Assembly: GCA_002439665.1 (NCBI GenBank)
Contig: DJPC01000096.1
Span: 258 to 16,820 of the forward strand
Source of the DNA: Dialister sp. UBA6422
GTDB lineage: Bacteria; Bacillota; Negativicutes; Veillonellales; Dialisteraceae
Length of the DNA: 16,563 bases
Reading direction: 5' to 3'
Below are positions 1 through 6,978 of this stretch, piece by piece (positions within the stretch are counted from its first letter, which is position 1; the number at the start of each line of letters is the position of its first letter). The notes under the pieces were generated by a model, which ran no database searches, had not been told where the DNA came from, and was given only the letters and a program-made list of their open reading frames with translations. Position numbers and translations under genes: made by a program.

Positions 1-451
1 GCCCCAAAGAACAGCACACTTCTATGCCTACCTTCTCACGGATTTTTTGCACGATATCAATGATCTCTTCAAATTCATTGGGATTGTCTTGATTTCGTCC
101 ACTGGTGACCAAAGAAAAACGGACGGCACCTGCTTCTTTTGCTTTTTTAGCCGCTTCCAAAATTTCCTCTTCAGGAAGAAGGCGATATACCTTAGCTCCC
201 GTATGATACCAACCGGACTGCGCACAGAATTTGCAATTTTCCTGGCAATGTCCACTTCTAGCATTGATAATGGCACAGAAATCTACTGCATTGCCTTGAT
301 ATTTCTGACGAATTTTATCAGCCATTGCCAAAAGCAACATGGTGTCCTCATCTTTGGTACGAATTAATTGTTTGGCTTCTTCCTGAGTAATTTCACCACC
401 ATCCATGACTTTTTCAGTCAATCTGATAATTTCTGCGCAAGCACTTTCCAT
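1..451 (-). CDS. bioB: Biotin synthase, N-terminal part (cut by window edge)
   Basis: Radical SAM enzyme that inserts sulfur into dethiobiotin in the last step of biotin synthesis, in the cytoplasm. About 150 N-terminal residues are visible; the gene runs off the left edge. The radical SAM cluster motif is at residues 69-76 (C69, C73, C76, within GHCQENCKFCAQS), the exact CxxxCxxC form of BioB, followed by the conserved segment YHTGAKVYRLLPEEEIL. The start is the ATG at 449-451, preceded by AAGGAG (460-465) at 8 nt spacing. No other biotin gene is in the window. A consensus promoter and possible BirA half-sites lie just upstream. The family call is firm; completeness of the gene cannot be judged. 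Confidence 0.95.
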   Translation of the reverse strand, partial: MESACAEIIRLTEKVMDGGEITQEEAKQLIRTKDEDTMLLLAMADKIRQKYQGNAVDFCAIINARSGHCQENCKFCAQSGWYHTGAKVYRLLPEEEILEAAKKAKEAGAVRFSLVTSGRNQDNPNEFEEIIDIVQKIREKVGIEVCCSLG

Positions 452-492
452 GATAGTTTCTCCTTTTCTCACAGAGCACCCGCTGCTTCAAA

Positions 493-563
493 TTGTTACC
501 TTATCAGTAAGTATAAAATAAACAATACTATCTGTCAATTATTTATTTTCTAAAGGTTTACAA
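493..563. promoter_or_regulatory. Possible BirA operator half-sites around the bioB promoter
   Basis: GGTTTACAA at 555-563 equals the right half of the classical biotin operator, and a weaker partner cTGTcAAtt lies at 532-540 with 14 nt between them, covering the -35 box. A second pair, TTGTTACC (493-500) and ATAAACAA (518-525), brackets the -10 box with 17 nt between. BirA sites are known to overlap bio promoters in this way. Neither pair is a perfect palindrome, so the assignment is inferred from half-site similarity, position and gene identity. Beyond this, 564-671 holds only a short dispersed repeat (633-647). Confidence 0.35.
510..538 (-). promoter_or_regulatory. Sigma-70 promoter of bioB
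   Basis: On the minus strand TTGACA (533-538) is followed after exactly 17 nt by TATACT (510-515). This is a near-perfect vegetative promoter about 60 nt upstream of the bioB start codon, giving a leader of roughly 50 nt. Confidence 0.8.
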
Positions 564-632
564 TTATACCAATAGTAACCCTTTTCCTAAATAAGCAATT
601 ATTATTGATTATTTAGATTCAAATCACCAATA

Positions 633-647
633 TAACTAACAACCAAC
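633..647. repeat. Copy of short dispersed TAAC/CAAC repeat
   Basis: TAACTAACAACCAAC. The last 11 bases (637-647) are identical to 7041-7051 in the hairpin between lpxC and fabZ, and similar to 12426-12441 in the T-box leader. All copies lie between genes. Confidence 0.4.
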
Positions 648-671
648 GCAAAGTACTCACTCTGAGTCGCC

Positions 672-718
672 AAAAAGGCAGGTATACCAAGCCCCTGCTT
701 GGCATACCTGCCTTTTTT
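672..718 (-). terminator. Rho-independent terminator of the hsp20 transcript
   Basis: Arms 677-691 and 698-712 form a 15-bp stem with one mismatch (A686/C703) and a 6-nt loop, with an A-run at 672-676 and a T-run at 713-718. It lies 30 nt beyond the hsp20 stop codon. It is symmetric, but no plus-strand gene ends here. Confidence 0.9.
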
Positions 719-748
719 AATCATAATCACTATGGTCTCTATATGGAA

Positions 749-1177
749 TTAGTCAATCTGAATCCGATGAGAAGCTTCTACTTCTTTCTGATCTGCTTTT
801 GGCAAGCTAATAGTCAAAACCCCATCTTTCAGACCAGCTTTAATCCCTTCTTCTTTAATGCCTTTCACACTGAACTGACGCTGGAAAGCACTCACACCAC
901 GTTCCCGACGGATAAAGTGACGGCCTTCATCTTTTGTTTCTTTCTTGTCCTCTTTCTTTGCAGACAGGGAAAGAACACCATTTTCATAGGAAATATGAAT
1001 CTGATCTTTTGTGAATCCTGGCATATCGCAAGTAATTTCATAATGATCTTTCAGATCTTCAATATCTACTTTCGGTACAGCCACATAATCTTTATACACC
1101 GTTGGCATATCATCATCAAAGAAATGATCCAAAACAGTATCACCAAATAAGCCATCAAATGGAATCAAGCTACGCAT
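749..1177 (-). CDS. Small heat-shock protein (Hsp20/alpha-crystallin family)
   Basis: A 142-residue ATP-independent holdase that binds unfolding proteins in the cytoplasm. The alpha-crystallin domain spans about residues 36-130: it opens with VPKVDIEDLKDHYEITCDMPGF and closes with the family signature DGVLTISLPKA. The C-terminal IQI near the end is the I-x-I anchor used in oligomer assembly. The length is typical. The start is the ATG at 1177 behind an AGAGGT-type ribosome binding site. It is a single-gene unit with its own terminator (672-718) and a perfect CIRCE element over its promoter, so HrcA repression with heat or misfolding induction is expected. Confidence 0.95.
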   Translation of the reverse strand: MRSLIPFDGLFGDTVLDHFFDDDMPTVYKDYVAVPKVDIEDLKDHYEITCDMPGFTKDQIHISYENGVLSLSAKKEDKKETKDEGRHFIRRERGVSAFQRQFSVKGIKEEGIKAGLKDGVLTISLPKADQKEVEASHRIQID

Positions 1178-1221
1178 ACATAAGACCTCTTTCCTTTGTG
1201 TGTTTTCTTTTTATCAGTCTC

Positions 1222-1250
1222 AGGAACCTTCCTTTCGGTTCCTTTCCTCC
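1222..1250 (-). promoter_or_regulatory. Hairpin in the hsp20 5' leader
   Basis: Arms 1222-1228 (AGGAACC) and 1237-1243 (GGTTCCT) form a 7-bp stem with an 8-nt loop in a leader of about 77 nt. On the minus strand it is directly preceded by AGGAGG (1245-1250), which has no start codon within reach. The real ribosome binding site is 50 nt further on and is not visibly paired to this hairpin, so a thermosensor role is unproven. Confidence 0.45.
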
Positions 1251-1260
1251 TGACAACTAT

Positions 1261-1288
1261 AGTATAGCACCTTTAGCACTCATGTCAA
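1261..1288 (-). promoter_or_regulatory. Sigma-70 promoter of hsp20
   Basis: Minus-strand TTGACA (1283-1288) and TATACT (1261-1266) with 16 nt between. The -35 box lies inside the spacer of the CIRCE element, so bound HrcA would block polymerase. Confidence 0.85.
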
Positions 1289-1299
1289 TAGAGTGCTAA
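1273..1299. promoter_or_regulatory. CIRCE element (HrcA operator)
   Basis: TTAGCACTC (1273-1281), 9-nt spacer, GAGTGCTAA (1291-1299): a perfect match to the CIRCE consensus including spacer length. It overlaps the hsp20 promoter. It also lies only 20 nt past the stop codon of the pilus operon. Confidence 0.97.
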
Positions 1300-1319
1300 A
1301 TATTTTTTGACTTTTTATA

Positions 1320-2735
1320 TTATTTTTTTGCTTTTTCATCACTTGGTTTCCATGCTAAGGAAAATTCTAACAATCCAGTACGCTGATTATACTTCCTTTT
1401 AGCCATCCGTACGTTCCCACCCCAAATGGCACGAATTTGTTTTTCTATTGAAGAGATTCCCATGGGAGAAGAAGCGGTTCCTATAATTTGTATATCCCTT
1501 CCTTCTCCTTTTATTTCTGATAATACGACCCCTTCAGGCATAGCATCTGCTAGAAGAACCAGCTTTTGTTCCCAATGAGGATCTTCTGTCTCTAATTTCT
1601 TTAAAAATTCTAATTTTTGAAATTCTTGTTGCTCCAAAAGTTGCTGTTCTTTCATCTGTTCTCTCACAGGTGACAACTTTCTCAATGCACTTTCCATTTC
1701 TTTCTCTTCTATTCCTAAAGAAATAGCATGACCCATGGTATAGAGAAAGAATAAAGTACCTGCCAAAGCTGCTCCTTGGGCGACTCTCAGCATTCGATTC
1801 TCTTTGGAGAAAAAAGGTTGTGGTAAAGAATGAGAAAGGGCAAATTGAGCTTGGCCAGAATTTCCATGCAAAAATATAGGCTGTACCATGGACCATGTGG
1901 AAAACTCATCACTCCATGAATCAATGGGTGAAATATCCAGCGGGAAAGAATCATTATCTTTTGCTATTTGGATTTCTCGCTGTAACCACGCATACCACCT
2001 ATTCATTTCTTCTTCTGTACCATCTTTCCTGGGGCACAAAAAGAAGGACACCTCTTTAGTATGATGTTGCTCTATCACAGTTTTTATAAAAGTAGCTCCT
2101 ATAGCTTCTTCATCCATAGTCACTTTGCGATATCGGCGAATCATGCCATCACAATATAACAAAGTTCCATCTTTATGACCTCCCAGCAAAATAAAGTACG
2201 GTGTCTCTTGTAATAAAACGTCCATCACCGGCTTGATAGCTATTAATTTTTTCCCTGCTATTTTAGCTGCTTCTACCCAAATATCCAATTCACGCCTAGG
2301 CCAAGCAAACAAAAGAAGATCGTATCCTCCTTCGTCATGTGCCAACACTCTATATCCTAAAACCACTGCTTCACTGGTACGAAAAATACGATCCTCTTCC
2401 CAATACATAGACTCTTCTAATTCTTCTTCTGTCATAGGAGGATATCTTTTATGTTCCATCTGGCAAGAACTGCTATTCACTAGCAGTGTTATTTTTCTCT
2501 GTGAAAATCCCTGGTCCACTAAAGACTTCATAGCAGCTGCAATAGCCGATGAATCATTAGAATCTATCAGCATTGCATTTCCATATTGTAAAAATTTTTG
2601 TTTTGAAACATTGGCTGCCCAAAGTTTATCTGCAAAGGGAAGAAGATACAGTACTCTATCCGCAGGTTTCCCAAATGAGCCCATGAATTCCTGAATAGAG
2701 TTTCCCCATACTTTCCATGGCCTAAAACTTTTCAC
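1320..2735 (-). CDS. PilM/PilN-like fused pilus platform protein (GspL-like)
   Basis: Last gene of the pilus operon, predicted at 471 residues. It has a cytoplasmic N-terminal region (about 1-310) resembling the actin-like fold of PilM/GspL, one membrane segment (about 316-338, hydrophobic AAALAGTLFFLYTMG-type), a Glu/Gln-rich coiled coil (about 344-385), and a periplasmic part with the PilN pattern W..KL..L...MPEGVVLSEI..(E)GRDIQIIGTA. Together these would tie the assembly ATPase to the envelope part of the machine. The start is GTG at 2733-2735: it has GGAGG (2745-2749) at 9 nt spacing and overlaps the previous gene by 14 nt. The upstream ATG at 2771 would give 12 more residues but has no better ribosome site. 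The fold call rests on overall architecture; sequence divergence is high. Confidence 0.75.
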   Translation of the reverse strand: MKSFRPWKVWGNSIQEFMGSFGKPADRVLYLLPFADKLWAANVSKQKFLQYGNAMLIDSNDSSAIAAAMKSLVDQGFSQRKITLLVNSSSCQMEHKRYPPMTEEELEESMYWEEDRIFRTSEAVVLGYRVLAHDEGGYDLLLFAWPRRELDIWVEAAKIAGKKLIAIKPVMDVLLQETPYFILLGGHKDGTLLYCDGMIRRYRKVTMDEEAIGATFIKTVIEQHHTKEVSFFLCPRKDGTEEEMNRWYAWLQREIQIAKDNDSFPLDISPIDSWSDEFSTWSMVQPIFLHGNSGQAQFALSHSLPQPFFSKENRMLRVAQGAALAGTLFFLYTMGHAISLGIEEKEMESALRKLSPVREQMKEQQLLEQQEFQKLEFLKKLETEDPHWEQKLVLLADAMPEGVVLSEIKGEGRDIQIIGTASSPMGISSIEKQIRAIWGGNVRMAKRKYNQRTGLLEFSLAWKPSDEKAKK

Positions 2736-3129
2736 TACTAATATCCTCCACCACAATGACAGGCTTCCCATGGCTATCTGTCTTTTTGACTGTATAGGTA
2801 AGTTTCAAATACCGCACATGATTCCCATAAGTATCCCCTGCAGAGGACTGAATGGTTCCTGTATTCTCCTGATTTCGGATCATGACCTTTACCTGTCTAT
2901 CTCCCACAGAAAATGTTTGTGTTCGATTGCCTGTATGTCCCTGCTTCAAATAGGCCAATGCCCAATTGGCTCCGCTTTCTGCCCCGTAGACAGAAAGAAG
3001 TCCCTGTTCATAACTATAAATAGCTCCATCACTGCGAGAAAGATATAGTAAAGTGCCTGCTGCAAGGGTCAATACAGCAGATAGTATAATCAGAAGTACC
3101 AATGATACCGTCCCCGACCTTTTAGTCAT
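2722..3129 (-). CDS. PilX-like pilus assembly protein
   Basis: A 135-residue protein with a positively charged N-terminus (MTKRSG), one long hydrophobic segment (about residues 6-31), and then the PilX/GspK-style pattern YGAESGANWALAYL at about residues 47-61, followed by a small periplasmic beta-rich domain. In known systems such proteins sit at the pilus tip or help assembly. The start at 3129 is chosen over a longer reading (3195) because AAGGA lies just before it and it overlaps the previous gene by only 8 nt, which suggests translational coupling. Unlike its neighbours it does not have the KRKG^F cleavage site, so it may be uncleaved or cleaved after KRSG. Confidence 0.7.
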   Translation of the reverse strand: MTKRSGTVSLVLLIILSAVLTLAAGTLLYLSRSDGAIYSYEQGLLSVYGAESGANWALAYLKQGHTGNRTQTFSVGDRQVKVMIRNQENTGTIQSSAGDTYGNHVRYLKLTYTVKKTDSHGKPVIVVEDISSEKF

Positions 3130-3658
3130 AGGAAGTTCCTTTTTTATAATAATCTGCATAGGGAATAATAGATGTATAGGCTTCCCATTTCTCACCGCTC
3201 ATCTGATGAAATATTTGGAATCCTATATGAATACATCCATCATTTTCTCTGGTAAATATCGCTGTTTCTGGTACTCTTTGAAAAGCAAATGCTTCGACTT
3301 TTCCACCACTTTCTCCCGTGATAGGTTGTACCAGTCCATTATATAGTTCTAAATATAGCTTTTCCTTATCCACATACAACGTATAGGGAGAGGCGACTTG
3401 TTTCTCATTGTAGTCATAATAGGTATATTGGTCTCCCTTCCAGGAAGACACCGCCACTGGTTTTAAATGATTCCTCATATGTTCAGTCATAAAATCCATA
3501 GCATACAGTCCTTCACCAATAATCCTTCCACGTTTCGCACTCCGATCGATCAAGTAAGCCGCCTGTCCCAGTAAAGGATATAAGGCTGCTGCCAAAGAGG
3601 AAAGAATCAAAAGTCCTAGCAATGCATCTAGCAGAAATAATCCCTTTCGTTTTTTCAT
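3122..3658 (-). CDS. Minor prepilin (PilW/ComGF-like position)
   Basis: A 178-residue protein with a short leader MKKRKG, the class III prepilin peptidase site, then a hydrophobic helix (LFLLDALLGLLILSSLAAAL). Mature residue 5 is Asp rather than the usual Glu. The rest is a soluble domain rich in Tyr and beta strand, without cysteines forming an obvious pair. It is likely a minor pseudopilin incorporated into the fibre or priming its assembly. The start at 3658 has GGAG at 5 nt spacing and overlaps the previous gene by 4 nt (ATGA). The exact subfamily is assigned from size and gene order only. Confidence 0.7.
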   Translation of the reverse strand: MKKRKGLFLLDALLGLLILSSLAAALYPLLGQAAYLIDRSAKRGRIIGEGLYAMDFMTEHMRNHLKPVAVSSWKGDQYTYYDYNEKQVASPYTLYVDKEKLYLELYNGLVQPITGESGGKVEAFAFQRVPETAIFTRENDGCIHIGFQIFHQMSGEKWEAYTSIIPYADYYKKGTSYD

Positions 3659-4023
3659 GAATTCTCCAAAAGTTGTACCATAGATACAGTTCGGCCACTA
3701 GGATGACTCACTTTACAAGTGATTTGTATCAAAGATACCCCTTCTATATCTGTAATCTCCCTTTGCCAATGAATCTCATAATTTCTGCCATTTCTTTCAA
3801 CTGTAGAAGGCATAGACATTTCCCCTCCATGAAAACGAGTATTGTATTTTTCTCTCTCCATAGCATCTTGGGCAACCCATGTTTCATCCAAATGGATTTC
3901 CATATCCAGTTCCCTCTCCAATACATGAGATAGGGCTAAGCAGACAGCGGCTCCTAACATAGACGCTATAGCCATTGCTGCTATAGCCCAAAACATAATA
4001 AAACCCTTGCGCTTTTTATTCAT
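3655..4023 (-). CDS. Minor prepilin lacking Glu5
   Basis: A 122-residue protein with leader MNKKRKG, hydrophobic helix FIMFWAIAAMAIASMLGAAVCLAL, then a short soluble domain. Cleavage by a prepilin peptidase is expected after the Gly, but mature residue 5 is Trp, not Glu. The ribosome site is weak (no clear AGGAG before the ATG at 4023), so translation may depend on coupling to the pilin gene 26 nt upstream. The place in the operon matches PilV/GspI/ComGE-type minor pilins. GspK-type proteins, which lack Glu5, are another comparison, although this one is too small for the usual GspK. Confidence 0.65.
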   Translation of the reverse strand: MNKKRKGFIMFWAIAAMAIASMLGAAVCLALSHVLERELDMEIHLDETWVAQDAMEREKYNTRFHGGEMSMPSTVERNGRNYEIHWQREITDIEGVSLIQITCKVSHPSGRTVSMVQLLENS

Positions 4024-4049
4024 ACTTTAATACCAGTTTCTTGGTAGGA

Positions 4050-4451
4050 TTATGTATCTCCTGTTTTAGTTGAAGTCCCAAAAGAAGAATAGGTTACATT
4101 TTTAAAAGTAGCAGTCACTTCTCCATTACTTTTGATCGTATATGTCACATTATTATCCGGTGGTTCAGGCATACTTTTTAAATATCCTTTTTGCCCATCT
4201 CCAGTATTCACTAAGGATGCGATAGTAGTAGGATAGCTACCATTTTTAACATAATAGAGTTCCACGGCTGTTCCCACTGTGGTAAGATCTGATTTGATAC
4301 GAGATATTTTCGCTTCATCTGTCATTCCTGTTAGATTCGGCACAGCTATAGCTGCCAAAATACCAATAATTGCTACCACTATGATCAATTCCAAAATCAT
4401 GAATCCCTTCCGCTTCTTTCCCCAATGAAATTGCTTTTCTTCTGGTGCCAT
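4050..4451 (-). CDS. Type IV pilin / GspG- or ComGC-like major pseudopilin
   Basis: First gene of the operon, 133 residues. A 16-residue charged leader ends in KKRKG; cleavage leaves mature FMILELIIVVAIIGILAAIAVP, the classic pilin N-terminal helix with Glu5 present. The C-terminal domain contains GSYPTTIASLV and a YLKSMPEPPDN-type segment, a pattern known from GspG/PilE/PilA-like subunits. There are no cysteines in the mature protein. The AGGAGG ribosome site 5 nt before the ATG is the strongest in the operon, fitting the most abundant subunit. The ATPase, inner-membrane PilC, prepilin peptidase and secretin are not in this window, so the machine must be completed elsewhere. Confidence 0.9.
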   Translation of the reverse strand: MAPEEKQFHWGKKRKGFMILELIIVVAIIGILAAIAVPNLTGMTDEAKISRIKSDLTTVGTAVELYYVKNGSYPTTIASLVNTGDGQKGYLKSMPEPPDNNVTYTIKSNGEVTATFKNVTYSSFGTSTKTGDT

Positions 4452-4522
4452 AGTTGCCTCCTATTCTGCAGCTAGCTGCCAACGTTTTTCCCTAAATAGA
4501 AAAACAAATATATTTCTTTTAT

Positions 4523-4558
4523 TATCTCTAATTTTTCTGTTAGAATCTAATAGAGATA
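4523..4558. promoter_or_regulatory. Inverted repeat in the divergent pilin / secreted-protein region
   Basis: TATCTCTA (4523-4530) and TAGAGATA (4551-4558) form an 8-bp inverted repeat with a 20-nt spacer, between the divergent starts at 4451 and 4693. A further half-site AGAGATA is at 4591-4597. A TATAAT-type -10 for the plus-strand gene lies at 4615-4620 without a good -35. The repeat may be an operator or chance in AT-rich DNA. A separate 12-bp palindrome GCAGCTAGCTGC (4468-4479) lies in the pilin leader. Confidence 0.3.
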
Positions 4559-4692
4559 TATCATGCATAAATGGAAATTGATTGCAAAAAAGAGATACAT
4601 CAATAAAAAAGATTGTATAATGGAAGAAGTACAATAGCTTTTCTATAGCTAGTCACAGTCCTTTTTCTCAATAGTACGTAAGGAGATAATAT

Positions 4693-5367
4693 ATGAATAT
4701 TGCCCGCATAAGTAGAGCCATCATTCTAGCCGGATTATTAACCTTCACAACTTATTCTGCTGAGGCATCTTTATGGCCTGGACTAGGCACGACTGCCAAT
4801 GAAAAATCAGGGGCATTCCGAACAGATGATTTTCAACAGGACACTGCCGTATTACAGAGTCCATGGCTTATTGCCCATTGGAACAATGAAATCTATGCTG
4901 GAAAAGTCAATGCTGCCATTGGAAGAGAAAAAAACAAATTTCTCAATCAATTAAGCGAAAAAAACGCCCAACGAAAAACGCTGGGCTGGATGAGCTGGCA
5001 TGAAGGATTGGTCGGAAATTTTATTACCAACACCCAAGGTCTCACAAGCTTGGTACTAATCGAGCAGACATTGACGGCAGGAGAAGCTCATGGAACTACC
5101 TTTGTCAAAGGTCTGACATTTAATGCGGCAGGAGATCTAGTAGATTTGCCAAATCTCCTGCCTAAGTTAACGGTAAATGATGTAAATAAGTGCATCGAAC
5201 AGGTAGCTACTAAAAAGAATATTTCTCTATTACCCAATCACACCGTCACAGAATTACCAACTAATTTTTATGTAGGAAAAAATCGAGTCATTTATGCTTT
5301 ATATCAGCAAAATGACCTTACTCCCGCTAAAGAAGGTATATTTTCAGTAGCTATTGGAAAAGTATAA
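4693..5367 (+). CDS. Secreted DUF3298-like protein
   Basis: A 224-residue protein with a clear signal peptide: charged MNIARISR, hydrophobic IILAGLLTFTTY, and a cleavage site after AEA at about residue 25. No lipobox is seen. The C-terminal half matches the DUF3298 pattern found in RsiV-like and PdaC-associated proteins: a GxAHGTTFVKGLTFN segment near residues 132-148, a leucine-rich LVDLPNLLPK, and a final FYVGKNRVIYALYQQNDLTPAKEGIFSVAIGK resembling the family's closing strands. Its function is unknown; extracytoplasmic ligand binding is only a guess. AAGGAG precedes the ATG. It is a single-gene unit closed by the terminator at 5396-5430 and faces away from the pilin operon. Confidence 0.75.
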   Translation: MNIARISRAIILAGLLTFTTYSAEASLWPGLGTTANEKSGAFRTDDFQQDTAVLQSPWLIAHWNNEIYAGKVNAAIGREKNKFLNQLSEKNAQRKTLGWMSWHEGLVGNFITNTQGLTSLVLIEQTLTAGEAHGTTFVKGLTFNAAGDLVDLPNLLPKLTVNDVNKCIEQVATKKNISLLPNHTVTELPTNFYVGKNRVIYALYQQNDLTPAKEGIFSVAIGKV

Positions 5368-5395
5368 TATCCCACCGAATCAAATAAAGCCATAC

Positions 5396-5430
5396 AAAAA
5401 ACCGCAGCGAAGGGGAGCGCTGCGGTTTTT
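5396..5430. terminator. Bidirectional terminator shared by the DUF3298 gene and lpxA
   Basis: Perfect 9-bp arms ACCGCAGCG (5401-5409) and CGCTGCGGT (5418-5426), loop AAGGGGAG, A-run on the left and T-run on the right. It is placed between two convergent genes that end at 5367 and 5444. Confidence 0.92.
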
Positions 5431-5443
5431 ATATAAGCGTAAA

Positions 5444-6256
5444 TTATCTATCTCTAGTACGGCAGAGACCACGATCACAGTTTCTAAGAAAACGTAATAA
5501 ATGTTCAATTTCTGGAGTGGATGGAAGTTCCTGTTCCATTTCAGAAATGGCATCATTGAGTTTCAGTCCAGAACGGAAAATAAGGCGATATGCCTTCTTC
5601 AAGTGACTCTTCACTTCTGGAGTGATGTTATTTCTAGAAAGACCTACACTATTCAGTCCTACTACACGAGCTGGATTGCCGTCTACAATCACAAATGGAC
5701 ACACATCTTGTACAATTTTAGACATACCGCCTACCATAGCACAAGCACCAATTTTAACAAACTGATGAATACCGCTCATACCACCAATGACAGCATGATC
5801 CTCTACAGTGACATGCCCCGCTACGCCAGAGAAAGAGGACATAACGATGTGATCACCAAAGTTGCAGTTATGTGCTACATGAGTATACGCCTGTAGCATA
5901 TTATAAGATCCAATACGAGTTTCGCAATTTTCACCAGTAGCTCTATGAATGGTAACATATTCACGAATTAAATTATGGTCCCCAATAACTACTGTGCTAT
6001 ATTCATCTTCAAATTTCAAATCCTGCGGGTCTTCTCCAATAACAGCCTGTGGATAGATATGATTGGCTTTTCCCATGCGTACGTTTTTAGCAATGACAGC
6101 ATGTGGTCCAATGACGCTTCCTTCCCCAATTTCACAATTAGGTCCCACATATGCATAGGCGCCAACAGTTACATTTTGATGAATAATAGCAGTAGGATCA
6201 ATGATAGCCGTCGGATGAATAGATGGTTCCATTGATTTGATAACTTTTAATTCCAT
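5444..6256 (-). CDS. lpxA: UDP-N-acetylglucosamine O-acyltransferase
   Basis: First enzyme of lipid A synthesis; transfers a 3-hydroxyacyl chain from ACP to UDP-GlcNAc in the cytoplasm. The 270 residues show hexapeptide repeats of the left-handed beta helix from about residue 12 to 200 (IHPTAIID, ATIIHQNVTVG, IGEGSVIGPHAVIA), the active-site segment GSYNMLQAYTHVAHNC with H126 and H129 (H129 the expected general base), IHQFVKIG, and the helical C-terminal domain ending LLRFLRNCDRGLCR. The length is normal. AAGGGG lies before the ATG at 6256. It is the last gene of lpxC-fabZ-lpxA. The 221-nt gap to fabZ is AT-rich and contains the direct repeat TATCGTTTTT at 6333-6342 and 6398-6407; no gene or clear promoter was found there. 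Confidence 0.97.
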   Translation of the reverse strand: MELKVIKSMEPSIHPTAIIDPTAIIHQNVTVGAYAYVGPNCEIGEGSVIGPHAVIAKNVRMGKANHIYPQAVIGEDPQDLKFEDEYSTVVIGDHNLIREYVTIHRATGENCETRIGSYNMLQAYTHVAHNCNFGDHIVMSSFSGVAGHVTVEDHAVIGGMSGIHQFVKIGACAMVGGMSKIVQDVCPFVIVDGNPARVVGLNSVGLSRNNITPEVKSHLKKAYRLIFRSGLKLNDAISEMEQELPSTPEIEHLLRFLRNCDRGLCRTRDR

Positions 6257-6477
6257 GATGTATCCCCTTTGTAAAGACTCTCTCTTTGTGAGAAGTCAAT
6301 TGATTATGCCTTTATGTATAGTCCGTCTTTTTTATCGTTTTTAAAACTTCAAAAATGCAGAAATTCCTATACTATTCGTTAATTTTCTCTGTATTTCTAT
6401 CGTTTTTGACATTTCTTAGCCAATTTATTTTATTTAATTTTTCCAAGAAATTCTATCAAGCCGTTTACAAGAGAAAT

Positions 6478-6945
6478 TTATTTTTTCTTTTCTGCTTTTG
6501 TTTCCGGTGTTTCATTGGGATCCAGCAGATAGAATAAGAAATCAGCTTCTGCCTTATGTACATCCCCTACGTGACATTCGCAATGGACTTTACCCATGCG
6601 ACCAATGATTTTCTTAATCACTGCTTTGGTCACCAATTGATCGCCAGGAAGAACTGGAGAACGGAAACGAACATGATCCATTCCTGTAAACATAGGAATG
6701 AGTCCTCTATTTTCTTCTGGATACTGCAGTGCTACGCCGCCGACTTGTGCCATAGCTTCACAAATAAGTGCCCCTGGCATGACTGGATGTCCTGGAAAAT
6801 GCCCTTGGAAAAATGGTTCATTCATCGTGACGCATTTTACACCTACTGCATAATCCATAGGTACCAATTCGGTGATCTTATCTACCAAAAGCATTGGATA
6901 TCTGTGGGGCAGAATTTCCATAATTTCTTCAACATTGAGTTCCAT
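6478..6945 (-). CDS. fabZ: 3-hydroxyacyl-ACP dehydratase FabZ
   Basis: Dehydrates 3-hydroxyacyl-ACP in fatty acid elongation. It draws on the same substrate pool as LpxA and LpxC-dependent lipid A synthesis, which explains the linkage. The 155 residues form a hot-dog fold with the opening LPHRYPMLLVDKI and the catalytic stretch GHFPGHPVMPGALICEAMAQ (H49 and E63 as the expected pair). A short Lys/Glu-rich tail (about 10 residues) follows the conserved domain. AAGGAG is well placed before the ATG at 6945. It lies between lpxC and lpxA. Confidence 0.97.
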   Translation of the reverse strand: MELNVEEIMEILPHRYPMLLVDKITELVPMDYAVGVKCVTMNEPFFQGHFPGHPVMPGALICEAMAQVGGVALQYPEENRGLIPMFTGMDHVRFRSPVLPGDQLVTKAVIKKIIGRMGKVHCECHVGDVHKAEADFLFYLLDPNETPETKAEKKK

Positions 6946-6978
6946 GACATATTCTCCTTCATTCTCGAATATACAAAT

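Noticed and set aside
743..1150. A 135-codon plus-strand frame opposite hsp20
   Set aside because: Antisense shadow of a clear alpha-crystallin gene with CIRCE, promoter and terminator all on the minus strand.
1222..1250. ROSE-type RNA thermometer in the hsp20 leader
   Set aside because: The hairpin does not pair with the actual ribosome site near 1184-1190, and no UUGCU-type anti-Shine-Dalgarno is present; the perfect CIRCE is enough to explain heat control.
2736..2771. Upstream ATG for the PilM/PilN-like gene (12 extra residues)
   Set aside because: The GTG at 2735 has GGAGG at 9 nt and a short coupled overlap; the longer start lies deep inside the preceding gene.
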